From: Myxococcales bacterium
GTDB lineage: Bacteria; Myxococcota; UBA4151
Assembly: GCA_002722845.1 (NCBI GenBank)
Contig: PBND01000058.1
Coordinates: forward strand, 1-64,000
Reading direction: 5' to 3'
DNA length: 64,000 bases
Under the pieces are notes generated by a model, which was given only the letters and a program-made list of their open reading frames with translations, had not been told where the DNA came from and did no database searches. The position numbers were made by a program, and so were the translations under genes. Positions 17,012 to 25,596 of this stretch are shown here, piece after piece (the first letter of the stretch is position 1; the number at the start of each line of letters is the position of its first letter).

Positions 17012-18586
17012 ATGAGACGATTTCTGGCGATCCTGGCCCTAACATCAACCTTTGCCTGCGGCGAAGAGCCGCCCGACCTCAATGGTGACGGTGCCGGAGA
17101 TGCCGAAGGCACCGTCACCCAGATCGGCCTTGTTCACCCCCAAGGCACCATTGCCGGCCATGTCTATGATGCCGCCACCGGTGAGAACCTAACAGGGATC
17201 ACGATCACGATCATCAGCGGCGGTGCTGCCCCACAAACGGTTGAAAGCGCTGATGGGATTTTTCGCTCCGGCGCGCTGCCGGCCGGTGGCAGCGGCCAGC
17301 TCATCATCAGCAGCGGCAATTATATCACGGCCCAACGCAGCTTTAGCCTTGCGGGTGCGGCCGGTGATTTTCCCACAGCCAATGCCCATACCTGGGTTGG
17401 CGAAATCGGGCTCCTGCCGAAGGCGGCTGGCGAATTGGTCGTACTCGGTCCCGATGCGGCCGGCCTGGGCGCCGTCACTGTGGGTATCGACTTCGGCTTT
17501 AGCTACCTCATCGATGGTGCCCCTACGAAGAGCCTTCGCCTCACTGGAACAACGGACTCCCAGGGCGTTGCCGGAATCAACGGCGGCATGCCCAACCTGA
17601 CCGCACTCTCGCCCCTCCTTCAGAGCATGTTTGGCACGGTCACGGTGAGCTTGGGGGCCAGCGAAACCACATCAGGAGGCAGCCTCAGCATAAGCTATCA
17701 GGACCTGGGTCGACGGGGCTCCCTGCCCATCGTGGCCCTGCGCTCCGATGGGATCGTCGCGACCCTGGCGAGCGTAAACCAAGCCCAGGTCCTCGTGTCG
17801 AACGCCGCAGACTTGGTCCAGAGGCGACAGGGCGTTTCCGTCATGGAAGCCACTGATCCAATTCGGATTCTCTTCGATCAGCCGATCGATCCCGACACCC
17901 TCTTTACGGGGCTCACCACGGAAGACGATGGTGGTCAGGTGGTCTTACAGGAGCCGGAGTGGTCCCACGGAGGCACCTTGTTAACCCTCCGGCCCGCCGT
18001 CAACCTGAGCGAGGGTCAGGAGTACAACCTCGAAGTCTCGGCGGCACCCCTAGCAGCTGGCCCCTCGGCCTATAGCGGCGGCGCCAATATCTTCACTCGA
18101 CCACTCAACGCCGACCTCACCGTCGAAACCGTGGCGAGTTGGCACGACCGAGATGAAGACACCAATATCTCGGAAGGCGATTGGATCGATCTCCATTTGA
18201 ACCAGCCGGTCGGGGCCCGCAATGGTGGTGGCGGTTCAAACCTTCATAACTTGGTCGCCGAATGGGCCGTAGACTACGATCTCAACGGTGACCGGGAAAG
18301 CGGCACCGTGCGGGGAGAAATCGGCTTCGAAGAGAACGGCCGCAGGGTCTACGAGAATCTCATCCTGAACGAGCCGGACGCGGGTGCGGGTCGCAGTGGC
18401 TTTACCACCACATTGCGGGTCCAACTTCCCAGCGGTACCCATCTGCGACATGGTGTGCCCACCACGTTCTTCTTGATCTTCAACAACCCCGAGTTGGTCA
18501 ATGGTGATCATATCCTGAGGAACACGTCGGGGGCCCCCCTCGCGAGCACTCAAGTCACGGTCACCAACTTCCAGTTGGCCCAGTAA
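17012..18586 (+). CDS. Surface lipoprotein with CarboxypepD_reg-like and Ig-like domains
   Basis: 524 residues. Signal peptide with lipobox-like TFAC (MRRFLAILALTSTFACGEE), then an Asp/Gly-rich linker. An Ig-like repeat of the carboxypeptidase-regulatory type follows (GTIAGHVYDAATGENLTGITITI), then a SbsA/Big_5-like domain (EATDPIRILFDQPIDPDTL ... LTLRPAVNLSEGQEY). The last third is beta-rich and unassigned. The ATG at 17012 is chosen because the signal peptide begins there. Divergent from the metzincin gene and 2 bases ahead of a small Cys-rich gene. Probably an outer-membrane-anchored surface protein. Confidence 0.7.
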   Translation: MRRFLAILALTSTFACGEEPPDLNGDGAGDAEGTVTQIGLVHPQGTIAGHVYDAATGENLTGITITIISGGAAPQTVESADGIFRSGALPAGGSGQLIISSGNYITAQRSFSLAGAAGDFPTANAHTWVGEIGLLPKAAGELVVLGPDAAGLGAVTVGIDFGFSYLIDGAPTKSLRLTGTTDSQGVAGINGGMPNLTALSPLLQSMFGTVTVSLGASETTSGGSLSISYQDLGRRGSLPIVALRSDGIVATLASVNQAQVLVSNAADLVQRRQGVSVMEATDPIRILFDQPIDPDTLFTGLTTEDDGGQVVLQEPEWSHGGTLLTLRPAVNLSEGQEYNLEVSAAPLAAGPSAYSGGANIFTRPLNADLTVETVASWHDRDEDTNISEGDWIDLHLNQPVGARNGGGGSNLHNLVAEWAVDYDLNGDRESGTVRGEIGFEENGRRVYENLILNEPDAGAGRSGFTTTLRVQLPSGTHLRHGVPTTFFLIFNNPELVNGDHILRNTSGAPLASTQVTVTNFQLAQ

Positions 18587-18588
18587 TC

Positions 18589-18930
18589 TTGCGCTCGCTC
18601 GGTGCTCTTATCGCCCTGAGCATGGGGCTGCTCACCATGGGAAGCTCTTGTCTTCAAACCACTTGTCAGGTTTCAGCTGACTGTCCCGTCGGCTTGGTTT
18701 GCGGCCTGGGGGGCGTGTGCGCAGAGCGAGAGTGTGGGCCCATTCTCAATGATGATCAAAACGTCGTGCCTGACGGTGGACTGGGGAGCAATTGCGGCCC
18801 CGGTGAACACTGCGTTGAAGGTCGCTGCCAACTTCGCAGTTCCGACTACCTTTGCGAAGCCGGGCCGAACCTCTGTGGACCCAATCGACCGGATACGGGT
18901 GTCGCCCAGGGCGTCGACGGCGGCAACTAA
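18589..18930 (+). CDS. Small Cys-rich secreted lipoprotein
   Basis: 113 residues from a TTG start. Signal peptide with lipobox-like SSC (MRSLGALIALSMGLLTMGSSC), then about eleven cysteines in short repeats (CQVSADCPVGLVCGLGGVC, CGPGEHCVEGRC). Such x4-6 Cys spacing is common in extracellular Myxococcota proteins and implies disulfides. It follows the 17012 lipoprotein by 2 bases, so the two are co-transcribed. Function unknown. Confidence 0.65.
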   Translation: MRSLGALIALSMGLLTMGSSCLQTTCQVSADCPVGLVCGLGGVCAERECGPILNDDQNVVPDGGLGSNCGPGEHCVEGRCQLRSSDYLCEAGPNLCGPNRPDTGVAQGVDGGN

Positions 18931-18955
18931 ACCCCAACCAAGACCGCTCTCGAGA

Positions 18956-19483
18956 TTAGGGCTTCGGCGCCGGATGAAGCCCAAAGGATATCAACTCGAT
19001 CCTGTAGAGGCCTCGGCCGCCTTGAACCAACCCAAAGACGGGCACCCGGGGATGGAATCGAAGCCCCCCCCGGTCTCGAGCCTGCTCAAAGACGCCGGCT
19101 TTGGTCACCACACGTTGGGGCCCGCCTGCTTGGAACTGACTGGCTCGCTTGAGGGCCCTTAGAAAGGGATCCTCTAGAACAGGCGCCGTGAGCAGAAGAT
19201 CGATGGATCGCTCCTCATGGCCCTTGGGGCTGTCACGGCGCAAACGGACGGACCAGCCCTCAGCCTCCGCCTGGAGCGTTAAGGTCACAAAGCGGGTCTG
19301 GAGACCAACCCGCTCCCGATAGAGAGCCCATTGACCAGCGCTGCGGGCCAAAGGCTCGTCGCTGCCCAAAGGGTGGAAGGAGACCGTGCGGCGCGGCAGG
19401 TGAGCCTCGGCTTCGAGTGCGCGAAAAGGTGCGCCGGTGGCGCAGGCTGTCAGACAAAGACTCAGGAGGACAACCGGTTTCAT
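18956..19483 (-). CDS. Lipoprotein of unknown function
   Basis: 175 residues. The start at 19483 places a lipobox LTAC (MKPVVLLSLCLTACATG) directly at the N-terminus; the upstream in-frame start would bury it. The mature part has a beta-rich character (WSVRLRRDSPKGHEERSIDLLLTAPV) and no motif I recognise. It converges on the Cys-rich gene at 18930. A GGGCTTC/GAAGCCC inverted repeat near its stop could act as a weak terminator. Confidence 0.6.
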   Translation of the reverse strand: MKPVVLLSLCLTACATGAPFRALEAEAHLPRRTVSFHPLGSDEPLARSAGQWALYRERVGLQTRFVTLTLQAEAEGWSVRLRRDSPKGHEERSIDLLLTAPVLEDPFLRALKRASQFQAGGPQRVVTKAGVFEQARDRGGLRFHPRVPVFGLVQGGRGLYRIELISFGLHPAPKP

Positions 19484-19559
19484 CGACCCTATTCCACCCC
19501 GGGAAGCGACCATTGTGAAGGGGGCTTATTTTTGCCTATGAAAAACACTGGGAGACCCC

Positions 19560-19793
19560 ATGATTATCGATCTCTGTAAGACCGGCATCCTCATGGCAAA
19601 AGCGAAGGACCTGCCTGAACTGCTCCGGGGTCAGGGGCATCAAGTCAATGTGCACGATTGTTTGGATCGTTGTGACACCTGCGACATGGGGGGTATCCTG
19701 GGACGGGTCGATGGCATCTGGATTGCGGCGGGAAAGAAGGATCGCTTTCTCGGCCGACTCGAAGAGGCCCTCGAAGTCCTCGAATCCGACTAG
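19560..19793 (+). CDS. Small four-Cys protein, possible thioredoxin-like Fe-S fold
   Basis: 77 residues, preceded by GGGAG. Cysteines C6, C34, C38 and C41 (LCKTG ... DCLDRCDTCDMGG) resemble the spacing of small thioredoxin-fold/DUF1450-like proteins that may hold a metal or [2Fe-2S] cluster. It also resembles, at low level, the Cys layout of the protein at 5341. It stands alone between two leftward genes. Function unknown. Confidence 0.55.
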   Translation: MIIDLCKTGILMAKAKDLPELLRGQGHQVNVHDCLDRCDTCDMGGILGRVDGIWIAAGKKDRFLGRLEEALEVLESD

Positions 19794-19797
19794 CGGC

Positions 19798-21204
19798 CTA
19801 ATCCCAGTGCTTCACTTGGGGCATGTGGCTCGCTTCGGTGAACCCTGTCTCTAGATCTGGCTGGTGGCAACGCTCACAAAAGGCAGCCTCGGCCTTGCCA
19901 CGGATGATCATCGCCTTGTTGCCTGATTGGGCGTGATGCTTCCCAGGACCGTGGCAACTCTCACACTGAACATGTTTGAGCATGCCCACGGCCCGGGGGT
20001 CAGAAAATCCCCCAGGATGACGCCATCCGGCCGTATGGCAGCCGATGCACTCCCGATCGAGTTGCTGCCCAAAATGCACGAGACTGTCGTAGGCATGACT
20101 GTGCTTCGTCGTCTTCCATTGGGCCAAAGCATCGGGGTGGCACAGTCCACAGCGCTCCGAGCCCACAAAGTCGCCATCGCCTGAATAGCCCGGCGGCGCC
20201 TCCCCCTGCTCAGCCTCCCACTTGCCAACAAAGTGAACATAGGACTTCACCCAAGCAGCGACGACCCCATCCATGGGCTGTTCCTCACCCAGGCCGTGAA
20301 TCTTGTATGTGAAGGTGTTGCCCGCCATGAGCGCCTCGAGTTCGGTCGCAGCCCCTTCATCCTCGGCAGCAAGCCCTTTCAAGCGCCTCAGGCGCATACC
20401 GCCGACGTAAGGACCATCGCCCCGCTTATAAAACGACAGGATGCCGAGATGCTTTCCCTCCTTCGAACTTCCGACAACCACCGGCCCAGCCTTGGTGTCG
20501 GGGATCAAATGCAGCTTTTGATCTGCGATCAAAATAGCATCGATCCCGGGGATGGCCTTGGCCAAGGCCTTTGCTCTCTTCTTATCCAAATGACTCGCCA
20601 CAAGGGTTATATCTGCAGGTTCCGCCCCGGCGAGGGCCTTCTGAACCGCCGCGACCGGCTCCCGGTTCGAGACCCCGTCAACAGCGGGACGAAAGCCGGC
20701 AATCCCCACGACCCTTACGGTGGTATCCCCTCTTTGAAAGCGCAGCACGCCAGGAAACATCTGCCGCCCCGATTCGGTCACGAGATCCGCGGCGAGAACC
20801 GGGGTCTTCGCCTCCTCCATCAAACGGTAGAATCCCGGCAATCCGGCCGCAAAGTCCGTGGGCCCCGGTACAAAAAAGTCCAGCTTCATCCGGGCCATCG
20901 ACCGGGCGATAATCGCAGCCCTGCGCCCCCACTGCTGCCGCAGGACAGTTGGGACCTCTAAGGATTCATAGAAGGTGTTCCCCAAGTCGAAATAGAGACC
21001 GGGCGTCCCGCTGGCTCGATGGGCTGTGATGGCTGCAGCTTGGCGACCGATGTGCCCCATCGGGTTTTTCGGGCACCCGCAGGGTTGAACCTTGCCGCTC
21101 CGATCACCGGAGTAGATCAACTCAAGGCTGGGATGTTCGTCCTCGGCGCCCACGGCCATCCAGCCAACAAAGACCAACCCGAAGATGATTAGACTTCGTC
21201 GCAC
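19798..21204 (-). CDS. Exported tetrahaem cytochrome c with degenerate metallophosphatase-like domain
   Basis: 468 residues with an N-terminal membrane/signal segment (RRSLIIFGLVFVGWMAVGA). The GTG at 21204 is preferred because GAGAGGGG lies just upstream; GTG 21219 is the alternative. The N-terminal two-thirds resembles the 5'-nucleotidase/UshA metallophosphoesterase fold with a CGCPKNPMGHIGR motif. Its metal motifs are altered: SGDRSG where TNDxHG is usual, DLGN for DxGD, GPTD for GNHE. The C-terminal third has four CxxCH haem sites (CGLCH, CIGCH, CESCH, CERCH), cytochrome c554-like. Likely periplasmic electron transfer with a non-catalytic or redefined N-domain. Confidence 0.8.
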   Translation of the reverse strand: MRRSLIIFGLVFVGWMAVGAEDEHPSLELIYSGDRSGKVQPCGCPKNPMGHIGRQAAAITAHRASGTPGLYFDLGNTFYESLEVPTVLRQQWGRRAAIIARSMARMKLDFFVPGPTDFAAGLPGFYRLMEEAKTPVLAADLVTESGRQMFPGVLRFQRGDTTVRVVGIAGFRPAVDGVSNREPVAAVQKALAGAEPADITLVASHLDKKRAKALAKAIPGIDAILIADQKLHLIPDTKAGPVVVGSSKEGKHLGILSFYKRGDGPYVGGMRLRRLKGLAAEDEGAATELEALMAGNTFTYKIHGLGEEQPMDGVVAAWVKSYVHFVGKWEAEQGEAPPGYSGDGDFVGSERCGLCHPDALAQWKTTKHSHAYDSLVHFGQQLDRECIGCHTAGWRHPGGFSDPRAVGMLKHVQCESCHGPGKHHAQSGNKAMIIRGKAEAAFCERCHQPDLETGFTEASHMPQVKHWD

Positions 21205-21249
21205 CCCGGCCCCTCTCACCCTTCGGCTACCGCGTCCCTTGCGTCGAGG

Positions 21250-22356
21250 CTAGTCGTCCAAGCCCGAACTCCGACAAAGGGGATGACTGCGCATCACCAG
21301 GGCCTGGCTTGGGCTTAAGTTCCGATCTTGATGCCGGGCCAATACCCCCATCAGATTCTCCCCCTCCCCAGGCGTCGTATCGGCCAGTGGATCCTCCCAG
21401 CCAGCGAACTCTTGGACGTGAAAAAGCCCCAATCCGTGGGCGCTCTCGTGGGCCATGGTGTAGGCAAGCAAGTCCTCCTCCCGAGCCGGGTCGCTAAAAC
21501 CCAAGGCCACCACCACCCCAGAAAACCGACTGGTGGCGCGGGCAGAGAGGGGGATGGCCGAGGCATAGCCCCCCAGGGCAGGGTCTTCATCGCCCAGGGC
21601 GTCCACCACGAAGATGTTTAGGCCGGACTGACCTCGAGCAAAGGCCGCATGGTAGGACTGGAGATCCACACTGGGACTTGGCAACTCGGTGGGAAGTTGT
21701 TCCTGCCGGTGTAATCCAGCCAGACTCACGTCGATACCTGCGGCCCTATAAATCGCCTCCATCTCCTCGAAGGCTGCAAGAACTCGCCGCTCGACCCCAG
21801 CATCATCGGCCAAGGGCGGGGGTCGGTGGATATGCACCGGCAAACGACAGCGGAGCGGGTAGGCGCTGCCGGTTTGAACCCAAAGGCGCATTTGAACGCT
21901 GTGATCCCGCCCCAAACTACTCCGCAGGCCCAGTTGATAGGTGCCACCAAACACCTCCAAAAACGGGTCATTCGGAACCAACAGCGTGGTCCCCCCTCGA
22001 GCCGCAACGCTTCGATTGGGGGAGAAAAATGGCCCTGCGGCCGCGCCCAGACCACTCTCTTGGCCCGCTTCTGTCTCGGGTGCTTCCACCACCAATGCCC
22101 CCGGGGGTCCTTCGAGCCGATCGATGAGATACTCCGCATCAAGCTCCCCCTCCACCTCCACAAGGAAACTCAAGGTGTTGTCTGGTAAGCTCAATTCAAT
22201 GCTTGAGAAACCATCGCGCATCCTGAGTTCATGGGCCTGCTGGCTCAGACCGGTAAAACCGGTAGCCGACTGGGCAGGAAGCGCCGCGCGGCGAAGGACG
22301 GGGGAGGGATCTGGCTGGCAAGCGACGAGTAGGATCACCCCCGTAAACCGGCCCAT
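21250..22356 (-). CDS. Metzincin-type zinc metalloprotease lipoprotein
   Basis: 368 residues. The start at 22356 is chosen because GGGAGGG precedes it; ATG 22371 has no ribosome site. Signal peptide with lipobox-like LVAC (MGRFTGVILLVACQPDP). The mature N-terminal domain is beta-rich. The zinc motif HESAHGLGLFH (H303, E304, H307, H313) matches HExxHxxGxxH, and ENLMGV is a likely Met-turn. The C-terminus RSHPLC resembles the ends of other myxobacterial metzincin lipoproteins. This is the second metzincin in the window. It diverges from the transporter fusion at 22450. Confidence 0.78.
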   Translation of the reverse strand: MGRFTGVILLVACQPDPSPVLRRAALPAQSATGFTGLSQQAHELRMRDGFSSIELSLPDNTLSFLVEVEGELDAEYLIDRLEGPPGALVVEAPETEAGQESGLGAAAGPFFSPNRSVAARGGTTLLVPNDPFLEVFGGTYQLGLRSSLGRDHSVQMRLWVQTGSAYPLRCRLPVHIHRPPPLADDAGVERRVLAAFEEMEAIYRAAGIDVSLAGLHRQEQLPTELPSPSVDLQSYHAAFARGQSGLNIFVVDALGDEDPALGGYASAIPLSARATSRFSGVVVALGFSDPAREEDLLAYTMAHESAHGLGLFHVQEFAGWEDPLADTTPGEGENLMGVLARHQDRNLSPSQALVMRSHPLCRSSGLDD

Positions 22357-22449
22357 GCTCTTCCCTCCCATGGATTGACTGTAACAAAGTTAGCAGATCC
22401 CAAGAACCGGCGGTGGTCCTTGGGCGCAAAAACACGCTAGGCCCTCACC

Positions 22450-25400
22450 ATGAGCCTCACCCGTCGAACCCGAGTCTTTATACGACGCCTCGGTGCTCCG
22501 AAGGGCCTGGAGTACGCCGCCGCGGCCGCCATGCTCTACCACGCCCTGTTCATCACGGGGGTGGTCTGGGTGAAAACAGCCTCGAACGCTGTTTTCTTGG
22601 CGGGAAGTGATCCAACCAACCTCCCCTTACTGTATATGGGCTCCGCCCTCGTCGTCGCCGGCGCCTCGATCGTCCTCGCTCGCCCCCTCGCCAAATACTC
22701 CGCCTTGATGGTGGCCCGGCGAATTCTCCCCTTAATTGCGGGCCTTGTTGCCCTTTCAGCTTTTGCAACGACGATGAAGTTGCCCGGTAGCCTGGGACTT
22801 TTCTACCTCGTGGGCGAGAGCTTCACGACCGTTGTCTCGATTCTCTTTTGGGCCACCGTCTCGGAGGTTTTTGATGTCCGGGCCGGCAAGAAGCTCATTG
22901 GCTTCATCGGCGGCATGGGGATGGCTGGAAGCATCATCGGCGGTGCGTTGGTGCAGGAACTCTCTGGCTTCTTCGATCCCATTTTCCAGGCCTATGCAGC
23001 GGCCCTGCTCCTCTTACTCGCTTGGCCTCTGCTCCGAACCATGGGCCACCACCGGGAGCACCAGGGCACAGTGGTGCCAAAACAAGTGGCGAAAAAAGCC
23101 CGGATCTCCGCCGGTCTCCATTATGCCAGTGCCGAGCGCTACCCCAAACTACTGGGCGCCTTGGTGGCGATGCTCAGTGTCCTTTCAGCGGTCGTCGACT
23201 ACCTCTTTCGGAGCCATTACGCCCAGGCCTCCGCCGAGGATATGAACCGAATCTTTGGCGCTTATAATGCCCATGCTGGCTTCATCGCATTGATCTTCCA
23301 GATCTTCCTAACCCGGATGCTCCTCAGCCGAATCGGACTCTTTCCCTTCTTGCTGCTCATCCCTGCTGCGACGGGCATCGCCGGACTGTGGGCCATGATG
23401 GGGACCGGGCAAGACATGCCGATCTACACCCTAAAAGTAGTTCAAAGCATCGGCTCTTTCTCAGTGACTGCTGCGGGAGTTAGTCTCCTCTACAATCCCA
23501 TTCCTCTCAGTGTTCGAGGTAGCCTGCGCGCTCTCGTCGATGGCAGCATAAAGAAGACAGGGGCAGCTACAGCAGGGGTGATATTGCTCCTGCTGGGCGC
23601 CTTCATGCCCCAACTCATCCACCCCGTTCTGGTGGTGGTCCTTGTCTTCGCATTGTTGGTCCTCATCGGCATCCTGCGACAGGACTATGCGGAGGCTCTG
23701 GACCGAAAGATCACCGGGCGGACCCGGCGAGTTGATCGGGGGCGAGGGCTCTGGCTTGATGATGCGAGCACTCGAGCCATGCTGGAGCGCCGCCTCTCCG
23801 ATCCGGATCCTGAGACGGTCCAAGAGGCCCTCGCCCTACTGGCCACCACCGAACACGACCTGACCGACCGCTTAGAGAACTTGCTCAACCACGAAGACGA
23901 ACAGGTCCGAATCGCCGCCATCGACTGGGCAGCTCGGCGGGGAGGCGATGAGGTCTGGACGCTGCTGGTTGGCCTGGTGGCCCACGAGGATGCCCGACGC
24001 CCCCGGGCCGCCGCAGCCCGGGCCCTGAGTCGGATCGACGCCCATCGGGCCGCGGCCCTGCTCAACACGCTCATCCACCAAGAACATGTCGACCCCGCCT
24101 TGCGAAGTGCTGGAATTGAAGCCCTCTTCGCGTCGGAAGAACATCAGGAGCGAGGCAAGAAGATCGTCCTTGGCTCCTGGGATTATATCCAAAACCACAA
24201 CCCGGCCCATCGCAGGGAATTCGCCCGCCTCCTCGGACGTCTCCCGGAAGGCGACTGGTCGTTGTTGTTAGCCGAGATGTTCCAGGACAGTGAGGCGAGC
24301 GTGATTCGTATCGCCATCGAATCGGCGGGCCAGGTTCAAAGTGAAGCCCTCATCGAGCCGCTCATGGACTGCCTCGGCAAGCGAGGCTTTCGGAAAGAGG
24401 CCCGGCGCGCCTTAGCCAACTACGGCAACCTCATTACAGACCGAGCCCAGAACTGGCTCAACGACACCACCCTCAGCCTTCAAGTCCGCCAGGAAGTGCC
24501 TCGCCTTCTCCGCATGATCGGGAGCCATGAAGCCGCCGACGCCCTGCTCAAGAGCAATCCGGACGATGACCCCTTTCTTCAGCATCGTGTTGCGATGGCC
24601 CTTTCCCGGCTGGTTCACCAAAACCCCAAGGTCAGTTCCCATCTGGATCAAGCCTGGATTCACAGTGCCATTGAACGCCAGATCGAGCGGCTCTTTCGCT
24701 GCCGAGAGGACGGGCTTCTGCTGGCACCAGACGCCCGCTTTGCGCTGCTCCACCGGGCCGTCTTCTCCCGCTACGGACAGATTCTCGATATTTGCCTGCG
24801 GCTCTTTTCCCTCCAAGGAGACCGGGAACTCCTCAATGATGTCTCCCGCGTTCTCGTCGAAGGAAGCCGAGCGATTCGGGGAGATGCTCTTGAACTCCTC
24901 GATGTTTCACTCAAACACCACCCCCTGAAGACCGCGCTCTTTCGGGAGCTAGAGAACGTCGATGAAACCATTCTTCCCGGCCGAGCAGAGGGCATCGCCC
25001 GCCGACTTGCGGCCGGGCGAGACCGAACCCTCGCCGCGGTCGCCGGGCGCTGCCTCGGCCTCTCTGGACTCCCCCGACCCACCCCTGATCCGAGTATTTT
25101 ACCGGAGGACCTCATGAGCGATCATCTCATCGATCGAATTCTTCTCTTCGAAAAGGCAGAGATCTTCGCAGGTCTAAATCTCGATGAGCGGGCAGCGATT
25201 GCAAGTCTTGCCAAAATCGAGCGCCACCATTCACGGCAGGCGATCTATCGGCAGGGGGACCCCTCCACCACCCTCTATGTCCTCATCAGCGGCGGTATCG
25301 ACTTCCACCGGGATGGCAGCTTCGTGGGCAGAATGGACGCGGGCACCAGTCAGATCTGCTTTGGGGACATCGGCTTTCTCGACCGCAAGCCTCGACCTTA

Positions 25401-25596
25401 TTCGGCCACCGCCTGTAAAGACGCCGAGTTTACGGAGATCTTTGCGGTGAACCGGCAAGACTTCATGGACCTCGTGGCCGACCGCATCGAATTACTCGAC
25501 GGCCTCTTTAGCGTCCTGGTCGGTCAGTTAAGAACCGAGCTCGAAACCGTCGAATCGACCCGCCTCAATCTCGCTGCTGTCCCCGAAGAAAATTAA
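22450..25596 (+). CDS. NTT/MFS-like transporter fused to HEAT repeats and a cyclic-nucleotide-binding domain
   Basis: 1048 residues. The N-terminal part (about 20-415) has around 10-12 hydrophobic segments and resembles the Npt1/Npt2 ATP/ADP-carrier-like group (WATVSEVFDVRAGKKLIGFIGGMGMAGSI). About 435-860 is alpha-helical HEAT-type repeats (LNHEDEQVRIAAIDWAARRGG, HEDARRPRAAAARALSRI). The C-terminus (about 890-1020) is a CAP_ED domain (IFAGLNLDERAAIASLAKIE, IYRQGDPSTTLYVLISG, CFGDIGFLDRKPRPYSATA). The domain order suggests transport or membrane scaffolding gated by cNMP. Substrate and ligand are not visible from sequence. Confidence 0.82.
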   Translation: MSLTRRTRVFIRRLGAPKGLEYAAAAAMLYHALFITGVVWVKTASNAVFLAGSDPTNLPLLYMGSALVVAGASIVLARPLAKYSALMVARRILPLIAGLVALSAFATTMKLPGSLGLFYLVGESFTTVVSILFWATVSEVFDVRAGKKLIGFIGGMGMAGSIIGGALVQELSGFFDPIFQAYAAALLLLLAWPLLRTMGHHREHQGTVVPKQVAKKARISAGLHYASAERYPKLLGALVAMLSVLSAVVDYLFRSHYAQASAEDMNRIFGAYNAHAGFIALIFQIFLTRMLLSRIGLFPFLLLIPAATGIAGLWAMMGTGQDMPIYTLKVVQSIGSFSVTAAGVSLLYNPIPLSVRGSLRALVDGSIKKTGAATAGVILLLLGAFMPQLIHPVLVVVLVFALLVLIGILRQDYAEALDRKITGRTRRVDRGRGLWLDDASTRAMLERRLSDPDPETVQEALALLATTEHDLTDRLENLLNHEDEQVRIAAIDWAARRGGDEVWTLLVGLVAHEDARRPRAAAARALSRIDAHRAAALLNTLIHQEHVDPALRSAGIEALFASEEHQERGKKIVLGSWDYIQNHNPAHRREFARLLGRLPEGDWSLLLAEMFQDSEASVIRIAIESAGQVQSEALIEPLMDCLGKRGFRKEARRALANYGNLITDRAQNWLNDTTLSLQVRQEVPRLLRMIGSHEAADALLKSNPDDDPFLQHRVAMALSRLVHQNPKVSSHLDQAWIHSAIERQIERLFRCREDGLLLAPDARFALLHRAVFSRYGQILDICLRLFSLQGDRELLNDVSRVLVEGSRAIRGDALELLDVSLKHHPLKTALFRELENVDETILPGRAEGIARRLAAGRDRTLAAVAGRCLGLSGLPRPTPDPSILPEDLMSDHLIDRILLFEKAEIFAGLNLDERAAIASLAKIERHHSRQAIYRQGDPSTTLYVLISGGIDFHRDGSFVGRMDAGTSQICFGDIGFLDRKPRPYSATACKDAEFTEIFAVNRQDFMDLVADRIELLDGLFSVLVGQLRTELETVESTRLNLAAVPEEN

